Counted from the first letter of the stretch, positions 1 to 7,820 are shown. The stretch: DNA of 29,562 nt from JAHEFT01 sp964443145 (GCA_964443145.1 CAYUBS010000021.1:1-29562); one strand, 5' to 3'. Notes: generated by a model not told the origin, from the sequence alone. Translations and numbers: made by a program.

Positions 1-429
1 GCCAACCTGGCAGGCCTGGGTGATATTCCCGGACATACCGATGGCGACCAGTTGCAGTTCAAGGGCTGGCGCCCGGCTCTGTCTCCAGAGTGGGTGTGGG
101 GCTTGCAGACCTCTTATACCTTCCAGCTTGAGAGCTATGGAACGATAACGCCTTACTTCCAGACCACTTATGCCAGTGCCTATTACGCCAATGACATTAA
201 CCTGGCCGGTGTGAAGTACGGGTCTCACTCAAGATCGGATATCCGGATTATCTGGCAGGCGCCGAAAGGTAAATTCCAGCTTCAGTTCTACTACCTGAAC
301 TTCGAAGAGGACGCAGTTCTTAACTGGTCCAGGGTCTACAACCCGGCGGCACGCCCGGAGATCACGACACTGCAGGCTAACTGGGCCAACCCGAACACTT
401 ATGGAATTATTTTCGACTACCGGTTCTGA
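1..429 (+). CDS. TonB-dependent outer-membrane receptor, C-terminal fragment
   Basis: The reading frame is open from the first base, so only about 142 C-terminal codons are present and the 5' end lies outside the window. The residues show alternating aromatic and polar beta-strand patterns (SYTFQL, ITPYFQTTY, FQLQFYYLNF) and end in YGIIFDYRF. A terminal phenylalanine after a last amphipathic strand is the usual outer-membrane barrel signature recognised by the BAM machinery. This fits the last strands of a TonB-dependent receptor that imports a siderophore, vitamin, glycan or similar ligand across the outer membrane. The plug domain and TonB box are not visible, so the ligand cannot be inferred and another large barrel family remains possible. 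The gene converges on lptG with only 4 bases between the stop codons. Confidence 0.7.
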   Translation, partial: ANLAGLGDIPGHTDGDQLQFKGWRPALSPEWVWGLQTSYTFQLESYGTITPYFQTTYASAYYANDINLAGVKYGSHSRSDIRIIWQAPKGKFQLQFYYLNFEEDAVLNWSRVYNPAARPEITTLQANWANPNTYGIIFDYRF

Positions 430-433
430 ACGC

Positions 434-1519
434 CTAGACGGATCGCCTGAGCACGATGATAGCCCCGGTGGCCAGTATCGCAGCAGGTAGTAGCTGTGCA
501 GCCATGGTGGGCAGGTGGTAGACGCTGGCCACCTGCTGGATGACCCGCTCCACGATCATGAATAGACCGCCCAGGATCATGCCAAGGAATAAGCGCATAC
601 CCAGGTTGGGTGAACGCATCGCGCCAAACACGAACGGCATGCCGGCCAGCACCAGGGCGATCACAGTCAGTGGGTAGAGTGCTTTCTCCCAGAAAGCCTC
701 TATATAGACCAGGTCATCAAGACCATTTTCTCCAAGGTAGTCCAGGTACTTGATCAGGGAGCGGATGGACAATAGCGAAGGTCGGGTTACCGCCGAATCC
801 AGTAGCTCCGGCCGGATCTCGCTCAGCCAGGGTTGTTGCTCCTGTACGGTCCGCTGTGCGCCTGCATCGGTGAACTGAGTCGTCGAGATGTCTTTCAAGG
901 TCCAGCGATCGCCGTCGTGGGTCGCGCTTTCGGCACGGGTGACGCTCTCAAGCCTCACGCCATCTGAGTACCTGTAAATTACGATGTCCCTGAAATCCAC
1001 GGATTGCTCACCGCGGTTGGCTGTGAGCACCGGGCTCTGGATATTAACGATGTCGCCGCCATCCCTGATCCACATGCCGCGGGTTCCGCCAATGATGGCC
1101 TGGCCGACCATTTCGCTCAGACGAAATGCGCGGGCCTGTTGCTCTGCAGCCGGCGCCACCCATTCGCCCATGATCACCACGGGGGTTGTGATCAATAGTG
1201 CTCCAGCCATTGCTGACAGCGCCAGTCTCAAGCGGGAGACACCTGATGTACGAAAAGCGACCAATTCATTGCCCGAAGCCAGGTTCCCCACACCGACCAA
1301 TGTGCCAAGCAAGGCGGAAACGGGGAAGATCTGGTAAGCCATACGAGGTGTCGTTAACGCCACGAACCAAAGCGCATCGGAGGTGCCATAATCGCCCTGG
1401 GTGTCGCGCAGTTCGCTGAGGATGCCGAACATGGCAAAGAATAAGGTCATGATCAGCCAAACGGCCAGCAAACCGGTAATTGCTGCCTGGCCAACGTAGC
1501 GATCAACCACTTTTAACAT
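434..1519 (-). CDS. lptG: LPS export system permease LptG
   Basis: This 361-residue inner-membrane protein matches the YjgP/YjgQ family in length and layout. An N-terminal amphipathic stretch and first membrane segment (about residues 10-35) are followed by segments near 60-80 and 98-120, a soluble periplasmic beta-jellyroll region (about 130-265) and three C-terminal segments (about 275-358). The motifs NLASGNELVAFRTSG and GMRLFLGMILGG are typical. With LptF and the LptB ATPase, LptG extracts lipopolysaccharide from the inner membrane and feeds it to the Lpt bridge. LptF and LptG are usually encoded side by side, but no lptF lies within the window here. I prefer LptG over LptF from sequence feel (the conserved start LKVVDRYVG and the short length), not from a search. 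The start is an ATG. Confidence 0.85.
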   Translation of the reverse strand: MLKVVDRYVGQAAITGLLAVWLIMTLFFAMFGILSELRDTQGDYGTSDALWFVALTTPRMAYQIFPVSALLGTLVGVGNLASGNELVAFRTSGVSRLRLALSAMAGALLITTPVVIMGEWVAPAAEQQARAFRLSEMVGQAIIGGTRGMWIRDGGDIVNIQSPVLTANRGEQSVDFRDIVIYRYSDGVRLESVTRAESATHDGDRWTLKDISTTQFTDAGAQRTVQEQQPWLSEIRPELLDSAVTRPSLLSIRSLIKYLDYLGENGLDDLVYIEAFWEKALYPLTVIALVLAGMPFVFGAMRSPNLGMRLFLGMILGGLFMIVERVIQQVASVYHLPTMAAQLLPAAILATGAIIVLRRSV

Positions 1520-1547
1520 CTGTTTATCTCACCGGGTGCGTGCACGC

Positions 1548-1576
1548 AGTATAAGCCCTTGGCCCATGCAGCTCTA
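1548..1576 (-). promoter_or_regulatory. Possible sigma-70 promoter for lptG
   Basis: On the minus strand a -10-like TATACT (1548-1553) lies 17 bases from a poor -35-like TAGAGC (1571-1576), and transcription would start about 22 bases before the lptG ATG. The -10 box differs from TATAAT at one base, but the -35 box matches TTGACA at only three. The site overlaps the end of arfB. It is a weak, pattern-only call. Confidence 0.25.
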
Positions 1577-1987
1577 TTCGTAATCCTTGTTGCGCAGCTT
1601 CTTCAGCGAAGCGCGCTTTTTTTTGGACTCAAGTCGCCTTTCCTTCACCGCCCTGCCCGGACGTGTCGGGATGCGCTTTCGTTGCGTCCTGATGGCCGCC
1701 AGGATCAATTCGCGCAGTCTTTCTATCGCGTCTGAGCGGTTCTTTTCCTGGGTCCTGTGTTTCTGCGCTTTGATGACAACCACGCCGTCGGCTGTGATTC
1801 GCTTGTCGCGGCTTTTCAAAATACGCTCTTTGACCGCATCCGGGAGTGACGATCCAGGCACATCAAAACGCAGGTGAATGGCGGAAGATACCTTGTTTAC
1901 GTTCTGCCCGCCGGCGCCTTGTGCCCGGATGGCGTTGAGTTTGATTTCATCGTCCGGAATTTCTATCCGGTCATTGACGGAAACCAT
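1574..1987 (-). CDS. arfB: Alternative ribosome-rescue factor ArfB (YaeJ)
   Basis: This 137-residue protein has the release-factor catalytic motif GGQ at residues 26-28, within RAQGAGGQNVNKVSSA, and a lysine/arginine-rich C-terminal tail (KERRLESKKKRASLKKLRNK). That pairing is the hallmark of ArfB: the tail inserts into the empty mRNA channel of a stalled ribosome and the GGQ glutamine region hydrolyses the peptidyl-tRNA ester. The length matches the family, and the absence of the codon-recognition domains of RF1/RF2 excludes a full release factor. The ATG start lies 2 bases after the stop of the small membrane-protein gene at 1990-2259, so the two are probably cotranscribed. Confidence 0.93.
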   Translation of the reverse strand: MVSVNDRIEIPDDEIKLNAIRAQGAGGQNVNKVSSAIHLRFDVPGSSLPDAVKERILKSRDKRITADGVVVIKAQKHRTQEKNRSDAIERLRELILAAIRTQRKRIPTRPGRAVKERRLESKKKRASLKKLRNKDYE

Positions 1988-1989
1988 GA

Positions 1990-2259
1990 TTAAGCTGTTG
2001 CCTTTCGTTTTTCGCGGTAGATCCGCGCCAGGCCAACAAGACTGATCAAAAGCCAGAAGAGTTCAACCAGGAAGGCTGACATGTTGAACTCATAATAGAG
2101 TGAATACAGGATGCAGGCGGCGCCCACGATATTGCCCAGGGTATAGGCAAGGCCGGTGGCGGACATTTTTCCTATCTGAATCAGGAAATAGCTGCCGACG
2201 ATCAGGATCACTCCCAGGTTGCCGATCAGATCGTAGAGTTCGTAGTCCATGTTGTTCAT
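1990..2259 (-). CDS. Small membrane protein, CBU_0592-like family
   Basis: This 89-residue protein has about three hydrophobic helices (near residues 8-27, 36-54 and 61-80), ending in a basic tail REKRKATA. The pattern LIGNLGVILIVGSYFLIQIGK, then a central AYTLGNIVGA and LVELFWLLISLVGL, resembles the uncharacterised CBU_0592-like inner-membrane domain. No catalytic residues are evident and the function is unknown. Two in-frame ATGs (2259 and 2250) could start the protein and neither has a strong Shine-Dalgarno sequence. The gene is transcribed away from glnK, and its start lies about 16 bases from the nearer NtrC-type site, so nitrogen control of this gene is possible but not shown. Confidence 0.75.
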   Translation of the reverse strand: MNNMDYELYDLIGNLGVILIVGSYFLIQIGKMSATGLAYTLGNIVGAACILYSLYYEFNMSAFLVELFWLLISLVGLARIYREKRKATA

Positions 2260-2274
2260 GATACTGGAAAATAC

Positions 2275-2304
2275 TGCACCTTCTCAGTGCACTGCTTTGG
2301 TGCG
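2275..2304. promoter_or_regulatory. Two overlapping NtrC-type enhancer sites
   Basis: TGCACCTTCTCAGTGCA (2275-2291) has perfect inverted TGCAC/GTGCA arms around a 7-base centre. TGCACTGCTTTGGTGCG (2288-2304) shares its first four bases and has one arm mismatch. The NtrC consensus is TGCAC-N7-GTGCA, and the second site differs from a well-known E. coli glnA enhancer (TGCACTATATTGGTGCA) at only a few positions. The site centres are about 13 bases apart and lie roughly 115 and 128 bases upstream of the predicted glnK start, a normal enhancer distance for sigma-54. Confidence 0.8.
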
Positions 2305-2384
2305 CGCACTTCCTTTGCACGCCCGGCATATTTAGGCCCTTTACGAAAACTCCTGAAAACAATTAGATAGGCGTAGTTTTTAGG

Positions 2385-2400
2385 TGGCATGAATTCTGCA
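2385..2400 (+). promoter_or_regulatory. Sigma-54 (-24/-12) promoter of glnK-amtB
   Basis: TGGCATGAATTCTGCA has the invariant GG (2386-2387) and GC (2398-2399) separated by exactly 10 bases, as sigma-54 requires. The -24 element is TGGCA and the -12 element CTGCA. Transcription is predicted near 2411, leaving a leader of about 30 bases with a GAGAGGA Shine-Dalgarno sequence before the glnK ATG. Confidence 0.85.
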
Positions 2401-2441
2401 TCTAAGGGGGTATCAATCAGCCTTTATAGAGAGGATTACTC

Positions 2442-2780
2442 ATGAAACTGGTCACAGCGATCATTAAGCCATTCAAGCTCGACGATGTGCGCCAAGCGCT
2501 GCACGAAGCCGGCATCGCCGGCATCACCGTTACCGAAGTAAAAGGCTTCGGGCGGCAGAAGGGTCACACCGAGCTTTACCGCGGTGCGGAATACAACGTC
2601 GATTTTCTTCCAAAACTAAAGTTGGAAACGGCCTGTAGCGATGAGGTGGCCGATCAGGTGGTCGAAGCCATCCAGGCATCGGCAGCAACCGGCAAGATCG
2701 GTGATGGCAAAATTTTCGTCAGTTCTCTGGAAGAAGTGATCCGCATCCGGACCGGTGAAACCGGATCCCAGGCTATTTAA
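2442..2780 (+). CDS. glnK: Nitrogen regulatory P-II protein GlnK
   Basis: This 112-residue P-II signal protein has the exact usual family length. The T-loop (about residues 37-55) contains RGAEYNVDFLPK with the uridylylation target Tyr51, and the B-loop ATGKIGDGKIFV (about 83-94) binds ATP/ADP. The trimer senses 2-oxoglutarate and adenylate charge. It plugs AmtB when nitrogen is plentiful and can modulate NtrB and adenylyltransferase. I call it GlnK, not GlnB, because amtB follows after 33 bases and the pair has its own sigma-54 promoter with NtrC sites, implying strong induction in nitrogen starvation. Sequence alone separates GlnB from GlnK poorly, so the name rests on context. Confidence 0.95.
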   Translation: MKLVTAIIKPFKLDDVRQALHEAGIAGITVTEVKGFGRQKGHTELYRGAEYNVDFLPKLKLETACSDEVADQVVEAIQASAATGKIGDGKIFVSSLEEVIRIRTGETGSQAI

Positions 2781-2813
2781 GGCCGCTAAGAGCTCAAGAG
2801 CAGGAGTGTAGTA

Positions 2814-4076
2814 ATGGAAGCCCATATTTTTGAATTGCAGTATGCAATCGACACCTTTTATTTCCTTATCTGTGGAGCCCTCGTCATGTGGATGGCGGCA
2901 GGTTTCTCGATGCTGGAAGCCGGCCTGGTCCGGTCCAAGAACACCACGGAAATTCTTACCAAGAACGTAGCCCTGTATGCGATTGCAAGTTTCATGTACC
3001 TCGCATGTGGCTACGCTTTCATGTACGACGGTGGCTGGTTCCTGAGCGGAATCGAGGCATTTAACATGGATGAAGTGCTGGCCAGCTCAGCTGAAAATGG
3101 ATTCGACGGCGGCGCGGTTTATTCCGGCGCGGCGGACTTCTTCTTCCAGGTGGTGTTTGTCGCAACAGCAATGTCTATCGTTTCCGGCGCTGTCGCCGAA
3201 CGAATGAAGCTGTGGGCCTTTTTCGCCTTCGCCATTGTCATGACCGGCTTCATCTACCCCATGGAGGGCGCCTGGACCTGGGGTGGCAAAGAGGTATTCG
3301 GCCTGTTTAGCCTGGGTGATGATTTTGGTTTCAGTGATTTCGCGGGTTCAGGCATTGTCCACATGGCTGGCGCGGCTGCAGCGTTGTCCGGTGTATTGCT
3401 GCTGGGTGCGCGTAAAGGCAAATATGGACCGAAGGGCGAGACACTGGCCTTACCGGGCGCCAACCTGCCGTTGGCGACCCTTGGCACCTTCATCCTGTGG
3501 ATGGGCTGGTTTGGTTTCAACGGTGGTTCGGTCCTGAAGCTGGCTGACGCAAGCAGCGCGCACAGTGTTGCAATGGTCTTCCTGAACACCAATGCAGCGG
3601 CGGCTACCGGCCTGATTGGTGCACTGGTTGTTGCCCACTTCAAATTTGGCAAAGCCGACCTGACCATGGCGCTCAACGGCGCGCTGGCCGGACTGGTGGC
3701 GATTACGGCCGAACCTTCAACCCCCACACCTCTGCAGGCCTCCTTGTTTGGGCTGATTGCGGGCGCGTTGGTTGTCTTCAGCATTCTGGCGCTGGACAAG
3801 ATGAAGATCGATGACCCCGTGGGCGCTATTTCGGTACATGGCGTGGTCGGTTTGCTGGGTCTGATGCTGGTGCCGCTAACCAATGATGGTGCTTCTTTTG
3901 TGGGTCAGCTGGTGGGGGCCGCGACGATATTCGTCTGGGTCTTTGGTGCCAGCTTCGTGACCTGGCTGTTGATCAAAATGGTCGTTGGCATACGGGTTAG
4001 CGAGGAAGAGGAATACACCGGACTGGACATTGGCGAATGTGGCCTGGAAGCCTATCCGGAGTTCACCGGTTCGTGA
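2814..4076 (+). CDS. amtB: Ammonium transporter AmtB
   Basis: This 420-residue inner-membrane channel of the Amt/Rh family has roughly eleven membrane helices and no obvious cleaved signal peptide. The family signature DFAGSGIVH is centred near residue 180. The pore twin histidines are His183 (GSGIVHMAG) and His342 (ISVHGVVG), the pair that deprotonates and relays ammonium. The C-terminal cytoplasmic tail (EEEEYTGLDIGECG) carries the motif used in GlnK contact and subunit coupling. A good AGGAG Shine-Dalgarno sequence precedes the ATG. It is cotranscribed with glnK, forming the standard module in which GlnK blocks the pore after an ammonium upshift. Nothing in the sequence looks degenerate. 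Confidence 0.97.
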   Translation: MEAHIFELQYAIDTFYFLICGALVMWMAAGFSMLEAGLVRSKNTTEILTKNVALYAIASFMYLACGYAFMYDGGWFLSGIEAFNMDEVLASSAENGFDGGAVYSGAADFFFQVVFVATAMSIVSGAVAERMKLWAFFAFAIVMTGFIYPMEGAWTWGGKEVFGLFSLGDDFGFSDFAGSGIVHMAGAAAALSGVLLLGARKGKYGPKGETLALPGANLPLATLGTFILWMGWFGFNGGSVLKLADASSAHSVAMVFLNTNAAAATGLIGALVVAHFKFGKADLTMALNGALAGLVAITAEPSTPTPLQASLFGLIAGALVVFSILALDKMKIDDPVGAISVHGVVGLLGLMLVPLTNDGASFVGQLVGAATIFVWVFGASFVTWLLIKMVVGIRVSEEEEYTGLDIGECGLEAYPEFTGS

Positions 4077-4097
4077 TGACGAAACGGGTCTTTTTTT
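4064..4097 (+). terminator. Probable rho-independent terminator after amtB
   Basis: An imperfect hairpin (CCGGTTCGT, loop GATG, ACGAAACGG, one internal mismatch) overlaps the amtB stop codon and is followed by a run of seven T (4091-4097). It would end the glnK-amtB transcript just before the convergent LysR gene, whose stop codon lies in the same T run. Confidence 0.6.
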
Positions 4098-5049
4098 ATC
4101 CTTCGGACTGGCCCACGCGCCAGGGTGAATCCGGCATGCTGTACTCTTCGGCCACATCCATGAACGCCCGGGCCTGGGCGGAAAGGTACTTGCCGCGGCG
4201 CATCACGGTTCCATAGCTCCGCTTGGGAAAGTAGTCGCTCATGTTCTTGGCCACCAGCTTGTCATCATCACGCAGGCAGATCCCGGTCACGATGGAGATC
4301 CCGAAGTCGAGTTCAACATAGCGCTTGATGACCTCCCAGCCGCCTACCTCGAGTGTCACGTTAAAGGGTACCTGGTGCTGCTGAAACACCCGGTCGACCA
4401 TTCGCCAGGTGGTCAGTCGGCGGGGTGGCAGGATCAACCCAAAAGGTGCGATGTCTTCGATGCGTACGCGCTTGCGCTCAGCCAAAGGGTGACCAAGCGG
4501 CATGATCAGTGCAGGCTCAAACGAGTACACGGGTTGGTAACTGATGTCGGAGGGCACGTCCAGCATGGAGCCGATAGCCAGGTCGACCTCGTCATCGCGG
4601 ATCATGGCGAGCCCGTCACGGCCGGTCACGTTGCGTAGTTGCACGTGGATATTGGGGTAGCGTTGCCGGAACTCCTGTACCAGTCGCGGCAGCAGGTAAA
4701 TGATGGTGGATTCCCCCGCCGCGATGATGACCTCGCCACTGTCCAGGTCACCCTTCATGTGACGGTTGAAGCGGGCATTGAGTGTGTCCAGCCCTTCCAC
4801 CAGCGGCCTGGCCATTTCATACATTTCCTGACCTTCGCGTGTCAGGTTGATACGCGGACCATGGCGTTCGAACAGGACCGTATCCAGTTCTCGCTCCAGC
4901 GCACGTACCTGCAAGCTGATGGCGGGTTGGCTGAGGAATAGTTGCTCCGCAGCATCGGTCATTTTTCCACTTTTAGCCACGGCACAAAAGGCGCGGAGCT
5001 GCTTGAGCTGGTTGCCTTTATAGTAGAAGCGTGGAGATTTTTTGCTCAA
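4096..5049 (-). CDS. LysR-family transcriptional regulator, CysB-like effector domain
   Basis: This 317-residue regulator has an N-terminal winged helix-turn-helix (about residues 14-75; TDAAEQLFLSQPAISLQVRALE is the recognition region), a linker helix and a C-terminal two-lobed effector domain (about 105-300). The stretch GWEVIKRYVELDFGISIVTG resembles the CysB/Cbl branch, which binds small anions or sulfur and amino-acid derivatives. That comparison is from memory and the ligand is unknown. The start is a TTG at 5049 whose last two bases overlap the preceding oxidoreductase stop (TTGA). No better in-frame start or Shine-Dalgarno sequence is visible, so translation is probably coupled. It may regulate the oxidoreductase operon, although LysR targets are more often divergent genes. 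Confidence 0.88.
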   Translation of the reverse strand: MSKKSPRFYYKGNQLKQLRAFCAVAKSGKMTDAAEQLFLSQPAISLQVRALERELDTVLFERHGPRINLTREGQEMYEMARPLVEGLDTLNARFNRHMKGDLDSGEVIIAAGESTIIYLLPRLVQEFRQRYPNIHVQLRNVTGRDGLAMIRDDEVDLAIGSMLDVPSDISYQPVYSFEPALIMPLGHPLAERKRVRIEDIAPFGLILPPRRLTTWRMVDRVFQQHQVPFNVTLEVGGWEVIKRYVELDFGISIVTGICLRDDDKLVAKNMSDYFPKRSYGTVMRRGKYLSAQARAFMDVAEEYSMPDSPWRVGQSEG

Positions 5050-5909
5050 AGCAGTGTAATCAGGCTGGATGTATCCCAGCGCCCTCCGCCTTTGGCCTGT
5101 ACCTCGGAATAAAACTGGTCTACCAGTGCGGTCACCGGCAGGTGCGCACCGTTATTGCGCGCCTCGCTGAGGACATATCCGAGGTCTTTGCGCATCCAGT
5201 CGACGGCGAATCCGAAGTCGAACTCACCATCGATCATGGTGGAGGCGCGGTTCTCCATCTGCCAGGACTGGGCCGCCCCCTTGGATATAACATCCACAAC
5301 CGAACTGGCATCCAGGCCTGCCTGGTCCGCGAAGTGCAGGGCCTCAGATAAGCCCTGGACCAGGCCCGCGATGCAAATCTGGTTAACCATCTTGGCCAGT
5401 TGGCCTGCACCGGAATCGCCCAGGCGGGCCTGCATGCGGGCATAGCAATCGATCAGCGGTGCAGCCGTGGCAACGGCTTCCTCATCGCCACCGATCATCA
5501 CGGTTAACTGGCCGTTTTCCGCACCAGCTTGCCCGCCGGACACCGGTGCATCTATAAACGCAAACCCCAGCTGCCCGGCTTTTTCATTCAGTTCGCGCGC
5601 AACGTCGGCGGAAGTGGTCGTGTGATCGATAAAAACCGCGCCTGGCTTCATGCCGGCGAATGCGCCCGCCTCACCCATGGTGACTGCACGCAGGTCGTCA
5701 TCGTTGCCGACACAACAAAAAACAAAATCCGCGCCTTCAGCGGCTGCTTTTGGCGTGACGGCTGCCGCGCCCGGATAGTCGTCGATCCAGCGCTGGGCCG
5801 TGGTGGCGGTCCGGTTATAGACCGTGACTTCGTGACCTGCTTTGGCCAGGTAACCCGCCATCGGGTAACCCATAACGCCCAGGCCGATAAACGAAACTTT
5901 GAAACCCAT
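5046..5909 (-). CDS. 3-hydroxyisobutyrate dehydrogenase-family oxidoreductase
   Basis: This 287-residue NAD(P)-dependent beta-hydroxyacid dehydrogenase has an N-terminal Rossmann domain with the dinucleotide motif GLGVMGYPMA (residues 9-18), the substrate-binding motif DAPVSGGQAGA (120-130) and the catalytic lysine Lys173 in GQLAKMVNQ. A C-terminal all-helical domain forms the dimer. The family oxidises or reduces short 3-hydroxyacids such as 3-hydroxyisobutyrate, tartronate semialdehyde, glyoxylate or succinate semialdehyde. The residues seen do not decide which, and no valine-degradation or glyoxylate-pathway genes are nearby. An AGAGG sequence precedes the ATG. The stop overlaps the start of the LysR gene, and 51 bases separate it from the preceding TPR gene. 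Confidence 0.9.
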   Translation of the reverse strand: MGFKVSFIGLGVMGYPMAGYLAKAGHEVTVYNRTATTAQRWIDDYPGAAAVTPKAAAEGADFVFCCVGNDDDLRAVTMGEAGAFAGMKPGAVFIDHTTTSADVARELNEKAGQLGFAFIDAPVSGGQAGAENGQLTVMIGGDEEAVATAAPLIDCYARMQARLGDSGAGQLAKMVNQICIAGLVQGLSEALHFADQAGLDASSVVDVISKGAAQSWQMENRASTMIDGEFDFGFAVDWMRKDLGYVLSEARNNGAHLPVTALVDQFYSEVQAKGGGRWDTSSLITLL

Positions 5910-5960
5910 GAAATAAACCTCTGATTAATGCGAAATAGTGCAGATGCCCTGCGGTTAGTT

Positions 5961-7820
5961 TTACCAGTCCTTCAGCGGAAAGTCGATGGGACTGGCAGGC
6001 GGCCAGGGCAGGCCGGATCTTTTCAACATCGAGGAAAATACCGGGGCTGCCTCGCGGTCGAATGGGGCACCGCAGGTGCAATAGTAGATGGCTTGCATCA
6101 AAGTCATGTAACCGTAAGGCCGGCCATCGATCAATCCTGCCAGGCTGTTGGCCTCGTTGCGGTCACCCTGGGTAGCCGCCATCATCAATGAGAAGTAATC
6201 GTTGGGGCCGTGTTTGCCGAGGAACTCCTGTTGCAGGGCCCTGGCGGTCTGGGCATCGCCGGTTTGGGCCGCCAGCATGGCCCTGGAGAACAGACGGGCG
6301 TCATCATAGCGCAGCAGGTCATTGATGGCCTGCTTGGCTTCATCTGGTCTGCCTTCGGCTGCAAGTGCCCTGACATAGGCCGATACGACCCATTGGTTGT
6401 TGGTCGTTTGCAGTCGCCTTCGAGCTGTTTCAATGGTGCGCTTTGGCTCGCCAAGCCACAGGTAGGCATGAACCAGGTGAACCCAGGGTCGTGCCTGCAT
6501 CGGGTCACACGCCGCAACCCTGGCGTAAGCATCGCGGAGTAAATCAGCCTGTCCGAATGCACCGCTGGCCAGTTGTGACCAGAAGGCGGGGCTGCAGCCG
6601 GCTGTTCGAAGTGCGTGGGCGCTGCGGGCAGACAGACCTTGCCAATCACCCTGGGTGAGTGCCATGTCGAATTCCGAGGCCAGTCTTGATTCGCTGCTAC
6701 CAGCAGACTGAATGGCGTTCAGCTGGTTCTCTTTTAATGCCAGCGGAGCGGCTTCGAGATCTTCTTGTGAAATGTTTCCGCTCAGCTCCCCGTTGGCATG
6801 GGTCATTAAAATATGGACGTATAGGTCCGATCGCCTCAGGTAGGCGGAATGGAAATCCGGCGCCAGTGAAATTGCCCGGTTGAATTGCTGATTACCCTGG
6901 CGTAGCAGGCTGAAAACATCGCCTTCGCCGTGGGCCTTTTCGAAATACTCAGCGCCTTTTTGGTAGGCGATGTACGCTTCCACGTTGTGCACCCCGACCC
7001 GCCGCATCCTGGCGCGTTGCTTGTCATCCATGACCACATCCAGTGCTGTCGCAATGTTCTCTGCGATGTCTTCCTGTACGGCAAAGGTGTCCTCGGTGCG
7101 GCGGTCATAGGTCTCAGACCACAGATGGAAACCGTCTTTGGCCCGAATGAGCTGGGCGGTAATGCGCAGCTGTTCGCCGGCACGCCGCACAGAACCTTCG
7201 ACGATGTGATCGACACCCAGTTGACGGGCAATCTCGCCGACCTGCACGTTGCGGCCTTTGAAATGAAATGCCGAGGTTCGGGCCGTCACCAGTAATTCCG
7301 GTAACTGGGCCAGGGAGTTGATGATTTCCTCTGTCAGGCCGTCCGAAAAATAGTCATCATCCGGTCCGTTGCTCATGGGTACGAAAGGCAGGACGGCGAC
7401 TGAGTTTTGTGCATCACCAGCCGCAAGCTGGTGAGTTTCAGCTGCAACCGGATTGTATTCGCCGGCACTTGTTTCTACGGTCAGTGGCGGGGCTGCCTGA
7501 TCTTGCAGAATGAACTTGTCGGTCAGCAGGAACCCCACGGCTAATACCAGGATCACGATGATCGCACGGTCCAGTTTTTGTCCGGTCCCACCCTCGAGTG
7601 TCATTTCAAAGGCCCAGGCCAGTATCAGTGCTGGGAAGATACCAATGGCCAGCAGGAAAAGGACATAGTGGGCCACTGTTTCAGGCAGGTGAATGATGGG
7701 CCCGACAACATCGATGACCTGCAGTAGCAACCAGCTTCCGACCAGGTAGGCGATGCCAACCCGGAAGACATTGCGGCGCTTTAGCTCCTCGAAAAAGCTT
7801 GTTTGTCGCCGCAGCCTCAT
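5961..7820 (-). CDS. Membrane-anchored TolB-like/TPR protein (second of a tandem pair)
   Basis: This 619-residue protein opens with the conserved module FFEELKRRNVFRVG (residues 9-22), followed by hydrophobic segments near 22-40, 48-71 and 86-105. A TolB-like N-terminal-type domain follows (about 139-265: VAVLPF, YFSDGLTEEI, LGVDHIVEGSVR, LWSETYDR). The rest is alpha-helical repeats of TPR type that become irregular toward the C terminus. Similar proteins are often annotated as adenylate-cyclase or CadC-like, but no cyclase residues and no DNA-binding domain are visible, so I do not assign an enzyme. It probably acts as a membrane-tethered scaffold. The start codon overlaps the stop of its paralogue by 4 bases (ATGA), indicating translational coupling. 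The function is unknown. Confidence 0.85.
   Translation of the reverse strand: MRLRRQTSFFEELKRRNVFRVGIAYLVGSWLLLQVIDVVGPIIHLPETVAHYVLFLLAIGIFPALILAWAFEMTLEGGTGQKLDRAIIVILVLAVGFLLTDKFILQDQAAPPLTVETSAGEYNPVAAETHQLAAGDAQNSVAVLPFVPMSNGPDDDYFSDGLTEEIINSLAQLPELLVTARTSAFHFKGRNVQVGEIARQLGVDHIVEGSVRRAGEQLRITAQLIRAKDGFHLWSETYDRRTEDTFAVQEDIAENIATALDVVMDDKQRARMRRVGVHNVEAYIAYQKGAEYFEKAHGEGDVFSLLRQGNQQFNRAISLAPDFHSAYLRRSDLYVHILMTHANGELSGNISQEDLEAAPLALKENQLNAIQSAGSSESRLASEFDMALTQGDWQGLSARSAHALRTAGCSPAFWSQLASGAFGQADLLRDAYARVAACDPMQARPWVHLVHAYLWLGEPKRTIETARRRLQTTNNQWVVSAYVRALAAEGRPDEAKQAINDLLRYDDARLFSRAMLAAQTGDAQTARALQQEFLGKHGPNDYFSLMMAATQGDRNEANSLAGLIDGRPYGYMTLMQAIYYCTCGAPFDREAAPVFSSMLKRSGLPWPPASPIDFPLKDW

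Noticed and set aside
1538..1547. A perfect 10-base palindrome GCGTGCACGC upstream of lptG
   Set aside because: It contains TGCAC but lacks the 7-base spacing and second arm of an NtrC site. A single short G+C-rich palindrome is expected by chance.
3254..3883. A 209-codon antisense frame inside amtB
   Set aside because: It is a reverse-frame shadow of a strongly conserved transporter, with repeated Pro, Ser and Ala and no recognisable domain.
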